Shown here piece by piece: positions 28,025 through 37,602 of a stretch of 64,000 bases of DNA. Positions within the stretch are counted from its first letter, which is position 1, and each line of letters opens with the position of its first letter. The stretch lies in NCBI GenBank assembly GCA_029916745.1, contig JARXWK010000001.1, positions 124,001-188,000 on the forward strand. The letters run 5' to 3'. The translations under genes were made by a program, and so were the position numbers. The stretch comes from Dysgonomonadaceae bacterium PH5-43. GTDB lineage: Bacteria; Bacteroidota; Bacteroidia; Bacteroidales; Azobacteroidaceae. The notes beneath the pieces are model-generated. The model saw only the letters and a program-made list of their open reading frames with translations, was not told the origin of the DNA and searched no databases.

Positions 28025-30571
28025 ATGAAGAAAAACTTTTCAAATAGTGTGAAAGACATATTAATGTACAGCCGAGAAGAGGCTGGACGTTTACACAATA
28101 CAAATGTAGGAATCGAACATATATTATTAGGTATATTAAGAGATTCTCGAAACTCTGCATCTACATTGATTAAATCATTTGGAGTAGACTCTAACGAATT
28201 AAAGTCTGCCTTGGATAACGAAATGTATGAAGAAGGAAATTATGTTTCTGAAACTCAACTAACAATAGACAAAAGCGTAGAAAACTTACTCAGATTAAGT
28301 CTATTAGAATCTATAAATCTAAATAGTAATGAAACCGACAGCGAACATTTACTTTTAGCTATACTAAAAAATAAGGATTCGTTGGCATACAAAATTCTTT
28401 CTAAATACGATATTGATTACAATAAGGTATACAGCTCTTTGTCTGACAAAAATACAGATGCATCTATTTCAAAAGAAGAACTTCCTTATATGGGTGCCGA
28501 ATTTGGAGAAGATGACGATGATGATGAAACTTATTCTACCAAAAGAGAAAAGGGTTCTTCTAAAAATAAGAACAGCGATACTCCTATGATAGACAGTTTC
28601 GGAACCGACTTAACAAAAGCTGCCGAAGAAAACAGATTAGACCCTATAATAGGTCGAGATAAAGAAATTGAACGTTTAGCTCAAATTTTAAGTCGCAGAA
28701 AGAAAAACAACCCTATACTAATAGGTGAACCTGGCGTTGGGAAATCTGCTATAGTAGAAGGTTTAGCATTACGAATAACTCAAAGGAAAGTTGCAAGGGT
28801 ACTTTTCGATAAACGCGTTATCAATTTAGATATGGCTTCGGTTGTTGCTGGCACTAAATACAGAGGACAATTTGAAGAGAGAATAAAAGCGATACTTGGC
28901 GAACTTTCAAAAAATCCGAATATAATTCTATTTATAGACGAGATACACACCATTGTTGGTGCTGGTGGTGCTACCGGCTCTATGGATGCCGCAAATATGT
29001 TGAAGCCCGCTTTAGCAAGAGGAGAAATTCAATGTATAGGAGCTACTACTTTAGATGAGTATAGAAAAAACATAGAAAAAGACGGAGCTTTAGAACGTCG
29101 TTTTCAAAAGGTAATGGTAGACCCTACAACAGCCGATGAGACTCATCAAATATTGAAAAATATAAAACCTCGTTACGAAGAACATCATAATGTAAGCTAC
29201 ACCGACGAAGCTTTAGAACTTTGTGTTAAGTTGACCGACCGTTATATTAGCGACCGCAATTTCCCAGACAAAGCCATAGATGCATTAGATGAAGCTGGTT
29301 CGAGAACTCATATTGCAAATGTTATAGTTCCTAAAGTTATTGAAGAATTAGAAAAACAAATTGCAGATACAGACGAACTAAGAACTCAAGCAGTTGCTGA
29401 TCAAAACTATGAGCTGGCTGCTACTTACCGCGACCAAAGAGATAAGTTTAAAATAGAATTAGAAACTGCTCTAACAAAATGGGAAGAAGAAATAAAAGAA
29501 GATAAGCAAGTTGTTGACGGTGACACTGTAGCTGAAGTTGTAGCAATGATGTCTGGCGTTCCTGTTCAGCGTATTGCTAAAGCTGAAAATCAGAAGTTAA
29601 TGGAGATGACCGATATTCTTAAAGCAAACGTTATCGGACAAGATGATGCTGTTACTAAAATAGTAAAAGCAATTCAAAGAAATAGAATAGGATTAAAAGA
29701 TCCAAACAAACCCATAGGAACATTTATGTTCTTAGGTCCTACTGGAGTTGGCAAAACTCACCTTGCTAAGAAGTTAGCCGAATTCTTATTCGACTCTGCC
29801 GATACTCTTATTCGTATTGATATGTCGGAATATATGGAGAAATTTACTGTTTCTCGATTAATAGGTGCGCCTCCAGGATATGTTGGTTATGAAGAAGGCG
29901 GACAATTAACAGAAAAAGTTAGACGTAAACCATACTCTGTTGTTTTATTAGACGAAATAGAGAAGGCTCACCCTGATGTATTTAATTTGTTATTACAAGT
30001 TATGGACGAAGGGCGGTTGACCGATAGTTTAGGTCGTCGAATTGATTTCAAAAACACTATACTTATTCTTACTTCTAATGTAGGAACTCGACAGTTAAAA
30101 GACTTCGGCAAAGGTATAGGTTTCAACACTTCCGAATCTAACGAAAACGATAAAGAATTTTCTCGTGGTGTTATACAAAAAGCTCTGAACAGAGCATTTG
30201 CTCCCGAATTCTTAAATCGTATTGACGATATAGTTATGTTCGACCAATTAGATAAAGAAGCTATTTCTAAAATCATAGACCTCGAACTTAAAGGTTTTTA
30301 CGAAAGAGTTGAAAACTTAGGATACAAACTAAGTATAACCAACCAAGCTAAAGAGTTTATCGCTTCTAAGGGATACGATATTCAATTTGGAGCAAGACCT
30401 CTTAAAAGAGCTATCCAAAAATATCTCGAAGACGAATTAGCCGAAATGATTATAAAAGCTAATGCCTCTGAAGGCGACTCTATATATGTAGACTTCGACT
30501 CAGAAGCTCAGAAGATTATAACAACGGTAGAAAAGCCAAAAGAAAAAGAGAACAACAATATAACTAAATAA
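28025..30571 (+). CDS. clpC: ATP-dependent Clp protease ATP-binding subunit ClpC
   Basis: 848-residue Hsp100 unfoldase. The N-terminal Clp_N double repeat (residues 1-145) and an acidic linker precede AAA+ domain 1 (GEPGVGKSAIVEGLA; Walker B ILFIDEIHTI). A UVR-type coiled middle follows, then AAA+ domain 2 (GPTGVGKTHLAKKLAE; VVLLDEIEKAH) and the D2-small domain. It should feed substrates to ClpP, which is not in the window. htpG starts 6 bp later. Confidence 0.96.
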   Translation: MKKNFSNSVKDILMYSREEAGRLHNTNVGIEHILLGILRDSRNSASTLIKSFGVDSNELKSALDNEMYEEGNYVSETQLTIDKSVENLLRLSLLESINLNSNETDSEHLLLAILKNKDSLAYKILSKYDIDYNKVYSSLSDKNTDASISKEELPYMGAEFGEDDDDDETYSTKREKGSSKNKNSDTPMIDSFGTDLTKAAEENRLDPIIGRDKEIERLAQILSRRKKNNPILIGEPGVGKSAIVEGLALRITQRKVARVLFDKRVINLDMASVVAGTKYRGQFEERIKAILGELSKNPNIILFIDEIHTIVGAGGATGSMDAANMLKPALARGEIQCIGATTLDEYRKNIEKDGALERRFQKVMVDPTTADETHQILKNIKPRYEEHHNVSYTDEALELCVKLTDRYISDRNFPDKAIDALDEAGSRTHIANVIVPKVIEELEKQIADTDELRTQAVADQNYELAATYRDQRDKFKIELETALTKWEEEIKEDKQVVDGDTVAEVVAMMSGVPVQRIAKAENQKLMEMTDILKANVIGQDDAVTKIVKAIQRNRIGLKDPNKPIGTFMFLGPTGVGKTHLAKKLAEFLFDSADTLIRIDMSEYMEKFTVSRLIGAPPGYVGYEEGGQLTEKVRRKPYSVVLLDEIEKAHPDVFNLLLQVMDEGRLTDSLGRRIDFKNTILILTSNVGTRQLKDFGKGIGFNTSESNENDKEFSRGVIQKALNRAFAPEFLNRIDDIVMFDQLDKEAISKIIDLELKGFYERVENLGYKLSITNQAKEFIASKGYDIQFGARPLKRAIQKYLEDELAEMIIKANASEGDSIYVDFDSEAQKIITTVEKPKEKENNNITK

Positions 30572-30577
30572 ATAACA

Positions 30578-32443
30578 ATGAGCAATAAAAAACAAACCGG
30601 TCATATAGGGGTAACGACCGACAACATTTTCCCCGTTATTAAAAAATTTCTTTATAGTGATCACGAAATATTCCTTCGTGAAATAGTGTCGAACGCTGTT
30701 GATGCTACCCAAAAGTTAAAAACGTTAGCATCTGTTGGCGAGTTTGATGGAGAACTTGGCGACTTAGCAATCCGCATCACTCTTGATGAAAAGAAAAAAA
30801 CTTTAACCATTTCTGATAGAGGTATAGGACTTAGCTCCGACGAGATTGAAAAATATATTAATCAGATTGCTTTTTCAAGTGCCAATGACTTCTTAGACAA
30901 ATATAAAGATAATGCAAACTCCATAATCGGACATTTTGGCTTAGGTTTCTATTCTGCTTTTATGGTTTCTAAGAAAGTTGAAATCATTACAAAATCTTGG
31001 AAAACCAACGAAGTGGCAATGAAGTGGGAATGTGATGGTTCGCCAGAATACACAATGAGCGAAACCACAAAAGAAGGTAGAGGTACCGACATCATTCTTT
31101 ATATCGACGACGAAAGCAAAGAGTTTCTTGAAAAAGCAAGAATAGAATCGCTATTAAAGAAATATTGTCGTTTCCTTCCGGTTCCTATTGCATTTGGTAA
31201 AAAAACAAAATGGGAAGATGGAAAATCTGTTGAAACAGACGAAGATAACATCATTAACGATACAAATCCTCTATGGACAAGAAAACCATCAGAGCTAAAA
31301 GATGAAGATTATATTGCTTTCTACAAAGAACTTTATCCGTTTAGCGAAGATCCTTTATTTTGGATACACCTTAATGTAGATTACCCATTTAATCTTACAG
31401 GTATATTATACTTCCCTAAAGTAAAGAGCGGAATTGATTTACAAAAGAATAAAATTCAGCTTTATAGCAATCAAGTATATGTTACTGACAGTGTAGAAGG
31501 TATAGTGCCTGAGTTTTTAACTCTTCTTCACGGGGTTATCGACTCTCCAGATATTCCTCTTAACGTTTCTCGTTCTTACTTACAATCCGACAGTAACGTT
31601 AAAAAGATTTCTACTTATATAACAAAAAAAGTAGCAGACCGCTTAGATGATATATTCAAAAATAATCGTCCTCAATTTGAAGAAAAATGGAGTAGCCTAA
31701 GAATCTTCATAGAATACGGTATGATTACTGAAGAAAAGTTTGCAGAAAAAGCAATGAAGTTTGTACTTTTAGAAGATGTAGAAAACAAGTTCTTCACTCT
31801 CGACGAATATAAAACGCTGGTTGAATCTAATCAAACCGACAAAGACGGCTCTATAATATATCTTTATACTACAAACAAAGAAGAGCAATACGCATATATC
31901 GACGAAGCTAAGGAAAAAGGTTACGACATATTGATAATGGACGGTCAACTCGATAATCACTTTATGAATACCCTCGAGCAAAAACTTGAAAAAACACGTT
32001 TTGTTCGTGTCGACGCTGATGTTATTGACAATCTTATCAAAAAAGGAGACAACAAAGAGGTTACTCTTACCGAAGAAGAACGCAACGCCTTAGTTGAAGT
32101 CTTTAAGTCGGCTATTCCTCCTATCGACAAAACCGATTTCATTGTTGGTTTTGAACATTTAGGAGAAAAAGGCAATCCGGTTACTATTACTCAAAATGAG
32201 TTTATGAGGCGTATGAAAGAAATGTCGGATATGCAACCTGGAATGAACTTCTACGGAGATATGCCTATATCGTATAATATGACAGTAAACTTAGACTCTC
32301 CTACTGTTAAGAAGATAGAGGCAGACAAAGACAACTCCAAAAATACGGTTAGTCAGTTAGTCGATTTAGCTCTACTTTCTAACGGATTATTAAAAGGTGA
32401 AGCTTTAAGTAAATTCATTAAAAGAAGTATCGAATTGATATAA
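30578..32443 (+). CDS. htpG: Molecular chaperone HtpG (Hsp90)
   Basis: 621 residues. The GHKL ATPase domain shows LREIVSNAVDATQKLK, DRGIGL and GHFGLGFYSAFMV. The middle domain has the catalytic-loop Arg in PLNVSRSYLQSD, and a C-terminal dimerisation domain is present. It is probably cotranscribed with clpC, forming a protein-quality operon. The C-terminal part is somewhat shorter than in Bacteroides homologues. Confidence 0.97.
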   Translation: MSNKKQTGHIGVTTDNIFPVIKKFLYSDHEIFLREIVSNAVDATQKLKTLASVGEFDGELGDLAIRITLDEKKKTLTISDRGIGLSSDEIEKYINQIAFSSANDFLDKYKDNANSIIGHFGLGFYSAFMVSKKVEIITKSWKTNEVAMKWECDGSPEYTMSETTKEGRGTDIILYIDDESKEFLEKARIESLLKKYCRFLPVPIAFGKKTKWEDGKSVETDEDNIINDTNPLWTRKPSELKDEDYIAFYKELYPFSEDPLFWIHLNVDYPFNLTGILYFPKVKSGIDLQKNKIQLYSNQVYVTDSVEGIVPEFLTLLHGVIDSPDIPLNVSRSYLQSDSNVKKISTYITKKVADRLDDIFKNNRPQFEEKWSSLRIFIEYGMITEEKFAEKAMKFVLLEDVENKFFTLDEYKTLVESNQTDKDGSIIYLYTTNKEEQYAYIDEAKEKGYDILIMDGQLDNHFMNTLEQKLEKTRFVRVDADVIDNLIKKGDNKEVTLTEEERNALVEVFKSAIPPIDKTDFIVGFEHLGEKGNPVTITQNEFMRRMKEMSDMQPGMNFYGDMPISYNMTVNLDSPTVKKIEADKDNSKNTVSQLVDLALLSNGLLKGEALSKFIKRSIELI

Positions 32444-32472
32444 GAAGTATCGACAAAATCGTACTGTGTTAC

Positions 32473-32541
32473 AAAAAAACCTCAGTGTTTTTCTACCATA
32501 CTCTCAGTGAGTTTAAAGGTAAAAAACACTGAGGTTTTTTT
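32473..32541. terminator. Strong bidirectional terminator between htpG and rimM
   Basis: AACCTCAGTGTTTTT (32478-32492) pairs perfectly with AAAAACACTGAGGTT (32522-32536), 15 bp, flanked by A7 and T7 runs. The 29-nt loop contains a further CTCAGTGAG element. Confidence 0.92.
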
Positions 32542-32559
32542 ATGGCGCAGTGAGAAAAA

Positions 32560-32602
32560 GTAAAAGTTAAAAACTAAAAACTAAAAGTTAACGCAAAGCG
32601 AC
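32560..32602. repeat. Fragment of the composite repeat
   Basis: AAAAGTTAAAAACTAAAAAC-type units followed by GTTAACGCAAAGCGAC match the left edge of the repeat at 1-48. The multi-hairpin core is missing. It shows that the family is spread beyond the first 3 kb. Confidence 0.75.
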
Positions 32603-32660
32603 AACACATATGCTTACGGGTATCTTTTATCTATTAACGTTTTTGCTTGCCTTCACTCTT

Positions 32661-33185
32661 TTAATCGTTAATCGACAATAATTCTTCGGGAAGAATTACG
32701 TATAACTTCTTATTATCTTCGTCAATATGAGTTATAATTTCGTCTATGGCAGGAATTAGCAGCTCTTTATTATCTTTATTTACTATAAAAATAGTGTTTA
32801 TGGTAGACTCATCTACATAATCAATTTGACCTATTTCTCCTTCTTTTTCGTCTATAATAGTAAAACCCTCGAAATAACTCCAAGCATACACATCATCATC
32901 TGTAGGTTTGTTTACAAATTCTTTGGGGAAAAAGACCTCCTTATTTGTTAGTTGGCGAGCCTGAGTATCGGAGTTTATATTTTTAAGTTTTACTAAAGCA
33001 TTTTCTGCCGAAGTAAATCTAATTTCTTCCACTCTAAATGGAACAAATATATCGTCGATGTTAAGTATTAAGAATGGGCACTGCTCTTGGTTATACAAAT
33101 CAGTATAAGTAAAAGACATTTCACCCTTTATTCCGTGAGGTTTATTAAGTTTTCCTACTCTAATTATATCTTCGCTATTAATCAT
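32661..33185 (-). CDS. rimM: Ribosome maturation factor RimM
   Basis: 174 residues, involved in 16S rRNA processing and 30S assembly. The N-terminal beta-barrel begins IRVGKLNKPHGIKGEMSF. The PRC-barrel-like C-terminal half carries DVYAWSYFEGFTI and KELLIPAIDEIITHID. It overlaps murA by 8 bp at its start. Conserved Bacteroidales neighbourhood DUF4290-murA-rimM. Confidence 0.95.
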   Translation of the reverse strand: MINSEDIIRVGKLNKPHGIKGEMSFTYTDLYNQEQCPFLILNIDDIFVPFRVEEIRFTSAENALVKLKNINSDTQARQLTNKEVFFPKEFVNKPTDDDVYAWSYFEGFTIIDEKEGEIGQIDYVDESTINTIFIVNKDNKELLIPAIDEIITHIDEDNKKLYVILPEELLSIND

Positions 33186-34485
33186 GGCGTATAATAAGTG
33201 CGCCTAAGGCATTTAAACGTTTATCTATGTTTTCGTAACCTCTATCTATTTGATCTATATTGTGTATCTGACTTGTACCTTCTGCGCTCATTGCAGCAAT
33301 AAGCATTGCTATACCAGCTCTAATATCTGGAGAAACCATATTGGCAGCCCTTAGTGGGTATCGTCTTCCCGAACCAATAACTGTAGCTCGGTGCGGGTCG
33401 CAAAGTATTATTTGAGCCCCCATATCTATTAATTTATCAACAAAGAAAAGACGACTCTCAAACATCTTCTGATGGATAAGCACACTACCCTTAGCTTGAG
33501 TGGCAACAACCAATAAAACGCTAAGTAAGTCAGGCGTAAGTCCGGGCCAAGGAGCATCAGAAATAGTCATTATAGAACCATCGATAAAAGTATCTATCTC
33601 GTAGAGTTCTTGTTCTGGAATAACTATGTCATCGTTGTCTTGATTTACAATAATTCCAAGTTTACGAAATACATCTGGTATTAAACCTAAGTCGTTGTAC
33701 GATACATTTTTAATACGCACATTAGAAGCGGTCATTGCTGCCATTCCTATAAAGCTACCTATCTCTATCATATCGGGCAATATTGTGTGTTCGCAACCGT
33801 GCAAACCGTCAACACCGTGTATTACAAGCAGATTAGAGCCTAAGCCTTCAATCTTAGCACCCATAGAGATAAGCATTTTTGTTAGCTGTTGCAAATAAGG
33901 TTCGCAAGCAGCGTTATATATAGTTGTCTTTCCTTCAGCCAATACTGCCGCCATAAGAATGTTTGCTGTTCCTGTAACCGAAGCTTCGTCAAGCAACATA
34001 TAACAACCTCTAAGCTTATCTGATTTAACTTCGTATGCTTGTCTGCTTGCATCGTAATTAAATGTAGCTCCTAATTTTTGAATACCTAAGAAATGAGTAT
34101 CTAAACGTCTACGACCTATTTTATCTCCTCCAGGTTTAGGAATAATAGAATAACCAAAGCGAGCAACTAACGGACCAACCAACATTACAGAGCCTCTAAG
34201 CGAAGTGCTTTTCTTGAAAAAATCTTCACTTTGAAGATAACCCATATCTACTTCGTCGGCTTGAAACACATAAGTCCCCACAGATGGGTTATCGACTTTC
34301 ACTCCCATTTCGCGAAGCAATACAATAAGATTATTTACATCTAAGATGTCTGGCACATTATTAATTACAATTTTTTCGGGAGTAAGTAAAGTTGCACATA
34401 TAACTTGTAGAGCTTCGTTTTTTGCTCCTTGCGGAATAATTTCACCAGAAAGTTTATGTCCGCCTTCTATAATAAATGATGCCAT
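33178..34485 (-). CDS. murA: UDP-N-acetylglucosamine 1-carboxyvinyltransferase
   Basis: 435 residues. First committed step of peptidoglycan synthesis. The repeated EPSP-synthase-like fold is clear: IIPQGAKNEALQVICATLL holds the N-terminal substrate Lys/Asn, and GIAMLIAAMSAEGTSQI lies near the end. The active-site loop reads CYMLLDEASVTGTANILMAAV. At the place where most MurA proteins have the fosfomycin-target Cys, GRRRLDTHFLGIQKLGA precedes this loop and no Cys is obvious; an aligned check is needed before concluding fosfomycin resistance. Confidence 0.95.
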   Translation of the reverse strand: MASFIIEGGHKLSGEIIPQGAKNEALQVICATLLTPEKIVINNVPDILDVNNLIVLLREMGVKVDNPSVGTYVFQADEVDMGYLQSEDFFKKSTSLRGSVMLVGPLVARFGYSIIPKPGGDKIGRRRLDTHFLGIQKLGATFNYDASRQAYEVKSDKLRGCYMLLDEASVTGTANILMAAVLAEGKTTIYNAACEPYLQQLTKMLISMGAKIEGLGSNLLVIHGVDGLHGCEHTILPDMIEIGSFIGMAAMTASNVRIKNVSYNDLGLIPDVFRKLGIIVNQDNDDIVIPEQELYEIDTFIDGSIMTISDAPWPGLTPDLLSVLLVVATQAKGSVLIHQKMFESRLFFVDKLIDMGAQIILCDPHRATVIGSGRRYPLRAANMVSPDIRAGIAMLIAAMSAEGTSQIHNIDQIDRGYENIDKRLNALGALIIRHD

Positions 34486-34494
34486 AATCTTTAA

Positions 34495-35100
34495 TTATTT
34501 ATTTTGACGACGTGTCAGGTTTTTATTTTTCTTAGATAGAATATCTTTCGATTCTGTAAGTTTATGCTCTTCTTCATTAAGACGAATACGTCCTTGAGAT
34601 AGATAATCCAAATCGTCGAATATCTTTTGATCTTCAACTACTTCTTTATTCCAAGTCAGAAAAGATTTTTTCATATGATTAGCTAAAAGACCTATTAAAT
34701 AATCTTTTTCTTCTCCTTCGGGATATTCGGTAGCTCTTTTAATCATAACTTCAAGGTTTTTACCGTAATGCTTATATGCTATTCGACCTTGAGTATAAGG
34801 TATTTTATTTGGTCTCAAATACATTTCATCTTCTTTTATCACTTCGTAAGGATAATCAATATCTAAAGCAAATTTAGACATAATGGCTAAATGATCCCAA
34901 AGAATATGTTTAAAGTCGTTTACATCTCTTAGGTGAGGAAACATATTTCCCATTATATTAATAATAGTATTTGCGCATCGCGTTCTATCTTCTCTATCAG
35001 CTATAGAAACACAATAATCTACCATATTTTGTATATTTCTACCATACTCCGGAAGAGCTAATCGTTTCTTCTTCGTATTGTATTTCAAGTTTTCAATCAT
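34495..35100 (-). CDS. DUF4290 family protein
   Basis: 201 residues, soluble, highly charged, no signal peptide. Recognised mainly by its fixed position directly upstream of murA-rimM in Bacteroidales and by the N-terminal pattern LPEYGRNIQNMVDYCVSIADREDRTRCANTIINIMGNMFPH. Function of the family is unknown. The C-terminus is Lys-rich. It is in the same operon, 9 bp before murA. Confidence 0.8.
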   Translation of the reverse strand: MIENLKYNTKKKRLALPEYGRNIQNMVDYCVSIADREDRTRCANTIINIMGNMFPHLRDVNDFKHILWDHLAIMSKFALDIDYPYEVIKEDEMYLRPNKIPYTQGRIAYKHYGKNLEVMIKRATEYPEGEEKDYLIGLLANHMKKSFLTWNKEVVEDQKIFDDLDYLSQGRIRLNEEEHKLTESKDILSKKNKNLTRRQNK

Positions 35101-35110
35101 ATATTTGTTA

Positions 35111-35923
35111 TTAATTATTTTTATCTTCTATTGGTAAGTTCACAAAGGTAGTCAGATTATTTTTCTTTTCAAACCATTTTATTAGTGCATCAGCTCTGTT
35201 GATAAAAGATTCCCTTACTCTTTTCTCTATCCACGAGGGCACCGAAGCTTTAGCCATCGACAATACATATATTAATATATGGTCTTTTGCATCTATTATA
35301 CTAACAACCGAACGTAAGTTACTCTCTCCGATAAGAGTTACAAAACCATACTTCATGTTTGTTAAGTTTTCTTGTGTAAACAACAATATGTCGGGTGTTG
35401 AATAGTATTTATACATATATATATTACTCCCAAACGAAGAATCTTTCTGCTTAGCATAAACAGTTACGCTATCCTGAACATCATTAAAAAACTTATCTTT
35501 TATTGTTTTTTGCTCTTTCGGATTGTTTATCGTAACAGATTCTTCATATAGCACTCGCATTTTTCCTTTAGTCTTAGAGTAATACTCTATACCTTGCAAA
35601 GAACTCACATTAAGCGTTGTGTTTAATAAAGCTAACCTATCTCGTTCTGAGGAAGATGATTTTTTTTCTTTTTTGTATATAGTTAAACATTCTACAAACA
35701 AATTTGGATTTAATAAACTTATTTGTTCGTCAACAATATCTTTTACAAATGTTAGATTGGGGATAAGTTGTGGTGCTTCTATTTTATCATTGCTATATAC
35801 CGAACCATAAGTTAATATTTCTTTAACATTCTCCTCTCCTATTAATTGCTTAAGAAAATCTGACGAGAAAACAGAACTTGAAAACAGAAACAAACAAATA
35901 TTGATAATTATAATTCGACTCAC
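35111..35923 (-). CDS. Exported protein of unknown function (possibly DUF6675-like)
   Basis: 270 residues with a signal peptide (MSRIIIINICLFLFSSSVFSS) and no lipobox. The pattern IPNLTFVKDIVDEQISLLNPNLFVECLTIYKK and the position between tsaB and DUF4290 resemble an uncharacterised exported Bacteroidales family. I am not certain of the family name. No catalytic motif was recognised. Confidence 0.7.
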   Translation of the reverse strand: MSRIIIINICLFLFSSSVFSSDFLKQLIGEENVKEILTYGSVYSNDKIEAPQLIPNLTFVKDIVDEQISLLNPNLFVECLTIYKKEKKSSSSERDRLALLNTTLNVSSLQGIEYYSKTKGKMRVLYEESVTINNPKEQKTIKDKFFNDVQDSVTVYAKQKDSSFGSNIYMYKYYSTPDILLFTQENLTNMKYGFVTLIGESNLRSVVSIIDAKDHILIYVLSMAKASVPSWIEKRVRESFINRADALIKWFEKKNNLTTFVNLPIEDKNN

Positions 35924-35935
35924 CTTAACTTAGAT

Positions 35936-36640
35936 TTAAGTTGGATTAATTACTTTATTCTTTGCTACTGTTGCTTGAAATTCTTTAAGATAAAAAGGTT
36001 CGAAATAAGCTACATCAACAAAGTCTTTATTAGAATAAGCTGTTGCAGCTAAATTAGTCATAGCAGAAGCCATAGGGTAAATATCATCAACAAACAAAGC
36101 ATTATGAGATGTTATTACATCTTTACACTTAGCTGAACCATCGCCGAAGTATATAACTTTACCTGCTTCAAGATACTCTTTATAACTTTCAGCATCTATA
36201 ATATCTGCACCAACCGAGCGTACTTCATTAAGATTAACATCATACAACGCCGAGTAAACTTCCATTCTTCTTGCATCTATCATCGGACATAACAATATAT
36301 CATCTTTATAAGATGTATGTTGGAGCAACAAACTTTCAGTTAAAACTTTCAAAGATGGAATTGCTATTAGAGGAATATCAAGTCCGTAGCAGAGTCCTTT
36401 AGCTTCAGACACTCCTATTCTTAAACCTGTATAAGAACCAGGACCAGAGCTTACTGCTACCGCATCTACATGTATATTGTTTTTCCTTACAAACTCCATA
36501 GCTTCGTAAGCATACACTCCCAATAAAGAAGCGTGTGATGCATCTTTTATTTGCATTTTATTCAGAAGCACTTTATCGCCTACGGAAAGGGCTAACGAGC
36601 ATACTTTTGTTGATGTTTCGATACTTAAAATACAAGGCAT
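35936..36640 (-). CDS. tsaB: tRNA threonylcarbamoyladenosine biosynthesis protein TsaB
   Basis: 234 residues from ATG at 36640 (MPCILSIETSTKVCSLAL). An upstream in-frame ATG at 36679 lies upstream of the predicted promoter box (36667-36674), so it cannot be used from that promoter. ASKHA-fold signatures are ILSIETST and SSGPGSYTGLRIGVSEAKGL. TsaB scaffolds TsaD/TsaE in making t6A37 of tRNA. Confidence 0.93.
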   Translation of the reverse strand: MPCILSIETSTKVCSLALSVGDKVLLNKMQIKDASHASLLGVYAYEAMEFVRKNNIHVDAVAVSSGPGSYTGLRIGVSEAKGLCYGLDIPLIAIPSLKVLTESLLLQHTSYKDDILLCPMIDARRMEVYSALYDVNLNEVRSVGADIIDAESYKEYLEAGKVIYFGDGSAKCKDVITSHNALFVDDIYPMASAMTNLAATAYSNKDFVDVAYFEPFYLKEFQATVAKNKVINPT

Positions 36641-36666
36641 TTTAACACAAAAATGATTTTTCGTGA

Positions 36667-36674
36667 CAAAGTTA
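36667..36674 (-). promoter_or_regulatory. -7 box for tsaB operon
   Basis: TAACTTTG on the minus strand, matching TAnnTTTG; transcript start near 36662. It decides the tsaB start codon at 36640. Confidence 0.6.
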
Positions 36675-36697
36675 TTCATTTTGTTAGATAAAAAGCC

Positions 36698-36705
36698 TAA
36701 TTTTG
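36698..36705 (+). promoter_or_regulatory. -7 box for yicC operon
   Basis: TAATTTTG, matching TAnnTTTG; only a 12-nt leader to the yicC start at 36722. Divergent with the tsaB box 24 bp away. Confidence 0.5.
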
Positions 36706-36721
36706 CAAAAACAATTAATCA

Positions 36722-37594
36722 ATGGTTCAATCAATGACAGGTTATGGGAAGGCTGTAGCAGAACTTCCTAACAAGAAAATTAGTGTAGAAATCAAGTCTC
36801 TTAATAGTAAACAAATCGACATTAACACACGTATTCCTCATATTTACAGGGAAAAAGATATAGAAATACGAAACATCTTATCTCAACACATAGTTAGAGG
36901 CAAGGTGGATTTTGCTATTTATTTTGACAATACAGAAGGTCAGCTATCATCAAAAATAAATACTCCCGCAATAGAGAGTTATTATTGCCAAATAAAACAA
37001 ATTGCTGATAAACTAAACATTGCTGAGCCTGCCGATTTTTTCTCTGTGGCTTTACGACTACCCGAAACAGTTAAAACAGAGGTTGTAGAATTAGACGAAC
37101 AAGAATGGTCTGCAATAAAAGCAACCATATTAGAAGCTTTGAAAAACTTCAGCGATTTTCGTGCTCAAGAAGGTGTAATGCTTAACAACATTTTCAATGA
37201 AAAAATCGAATCCATTGCTAATCTTCTGAAAGAAATTGAAAAATACGATTCTGAAAGAATTGAAAAAATAAAACAAAAGATGCTTGAATCGGCTAAAAAA
37301 GCCGAGACAATATCTTTTGACAATAATCGTTTCGAACAGGAATTGATTTATTATATAGAACGACTTGATGTAAACGAAGAGAAAACTCGTTTGAACAATC
37401 ACCTTCAGTATTTTATTGAGACAATGAATACAGAAGAAAATCAAGGTCGCAAACTGGGTTTTATAGCTCAAGAAATAGGTAGAGAAATAAATACTTTAGG
37501 TTCTAAATCTAATCACGCCGAAATGCAAAAGATTGTAGTGCAAATGAAAGACGAATTAGAACAAATTAAAGAACAGGTACTAAATACTTTATAA
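36722..37594 (+). CDS. yicC: YicC family endoribonuclease
   Basis: 290 residues. The N-terminal signature MVQSMTGYGKA...ISVEIKSLNSKQIDINTRIP and the C-terminal DUF1732 block RLDVNEEKTRLNNHLQYF...NQGRKLGFIAQEIGREINTLGSKS are both intact. E. coli YicC is an RNase linked to sRNA turnover. First gene of yicC-gmk-nadD, the common arrangement next to guanylate kinase. Confidence 0.94.
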   Translation: MVQSMTGYGKAVAELPNKKISVEIKSLNSKQIDINTRIPHIYREKDIEIRNILSQHIVRGKVDFAIYFDNTEGQLSSKINTPAIESYYCQIKQIADKLNIAEPADFFSVALRLPETVKTEVVELDEQEWSAIKATILEALKNFSDFRAQEGVMLNNIFNEKIESIANLLKEIEKYDSERIEKIKQKMLESAKKAETISFDNNRFEQELIYYIERLDVNEEKTRLNNHLQYFIETMNTEENQGRKLGFIAQEIGREINTLGSKSNHAEMQKIVVQMKDELEQIKEQVLNTL

Positions 37595-37602
37595 GAAAAA
37601 AT

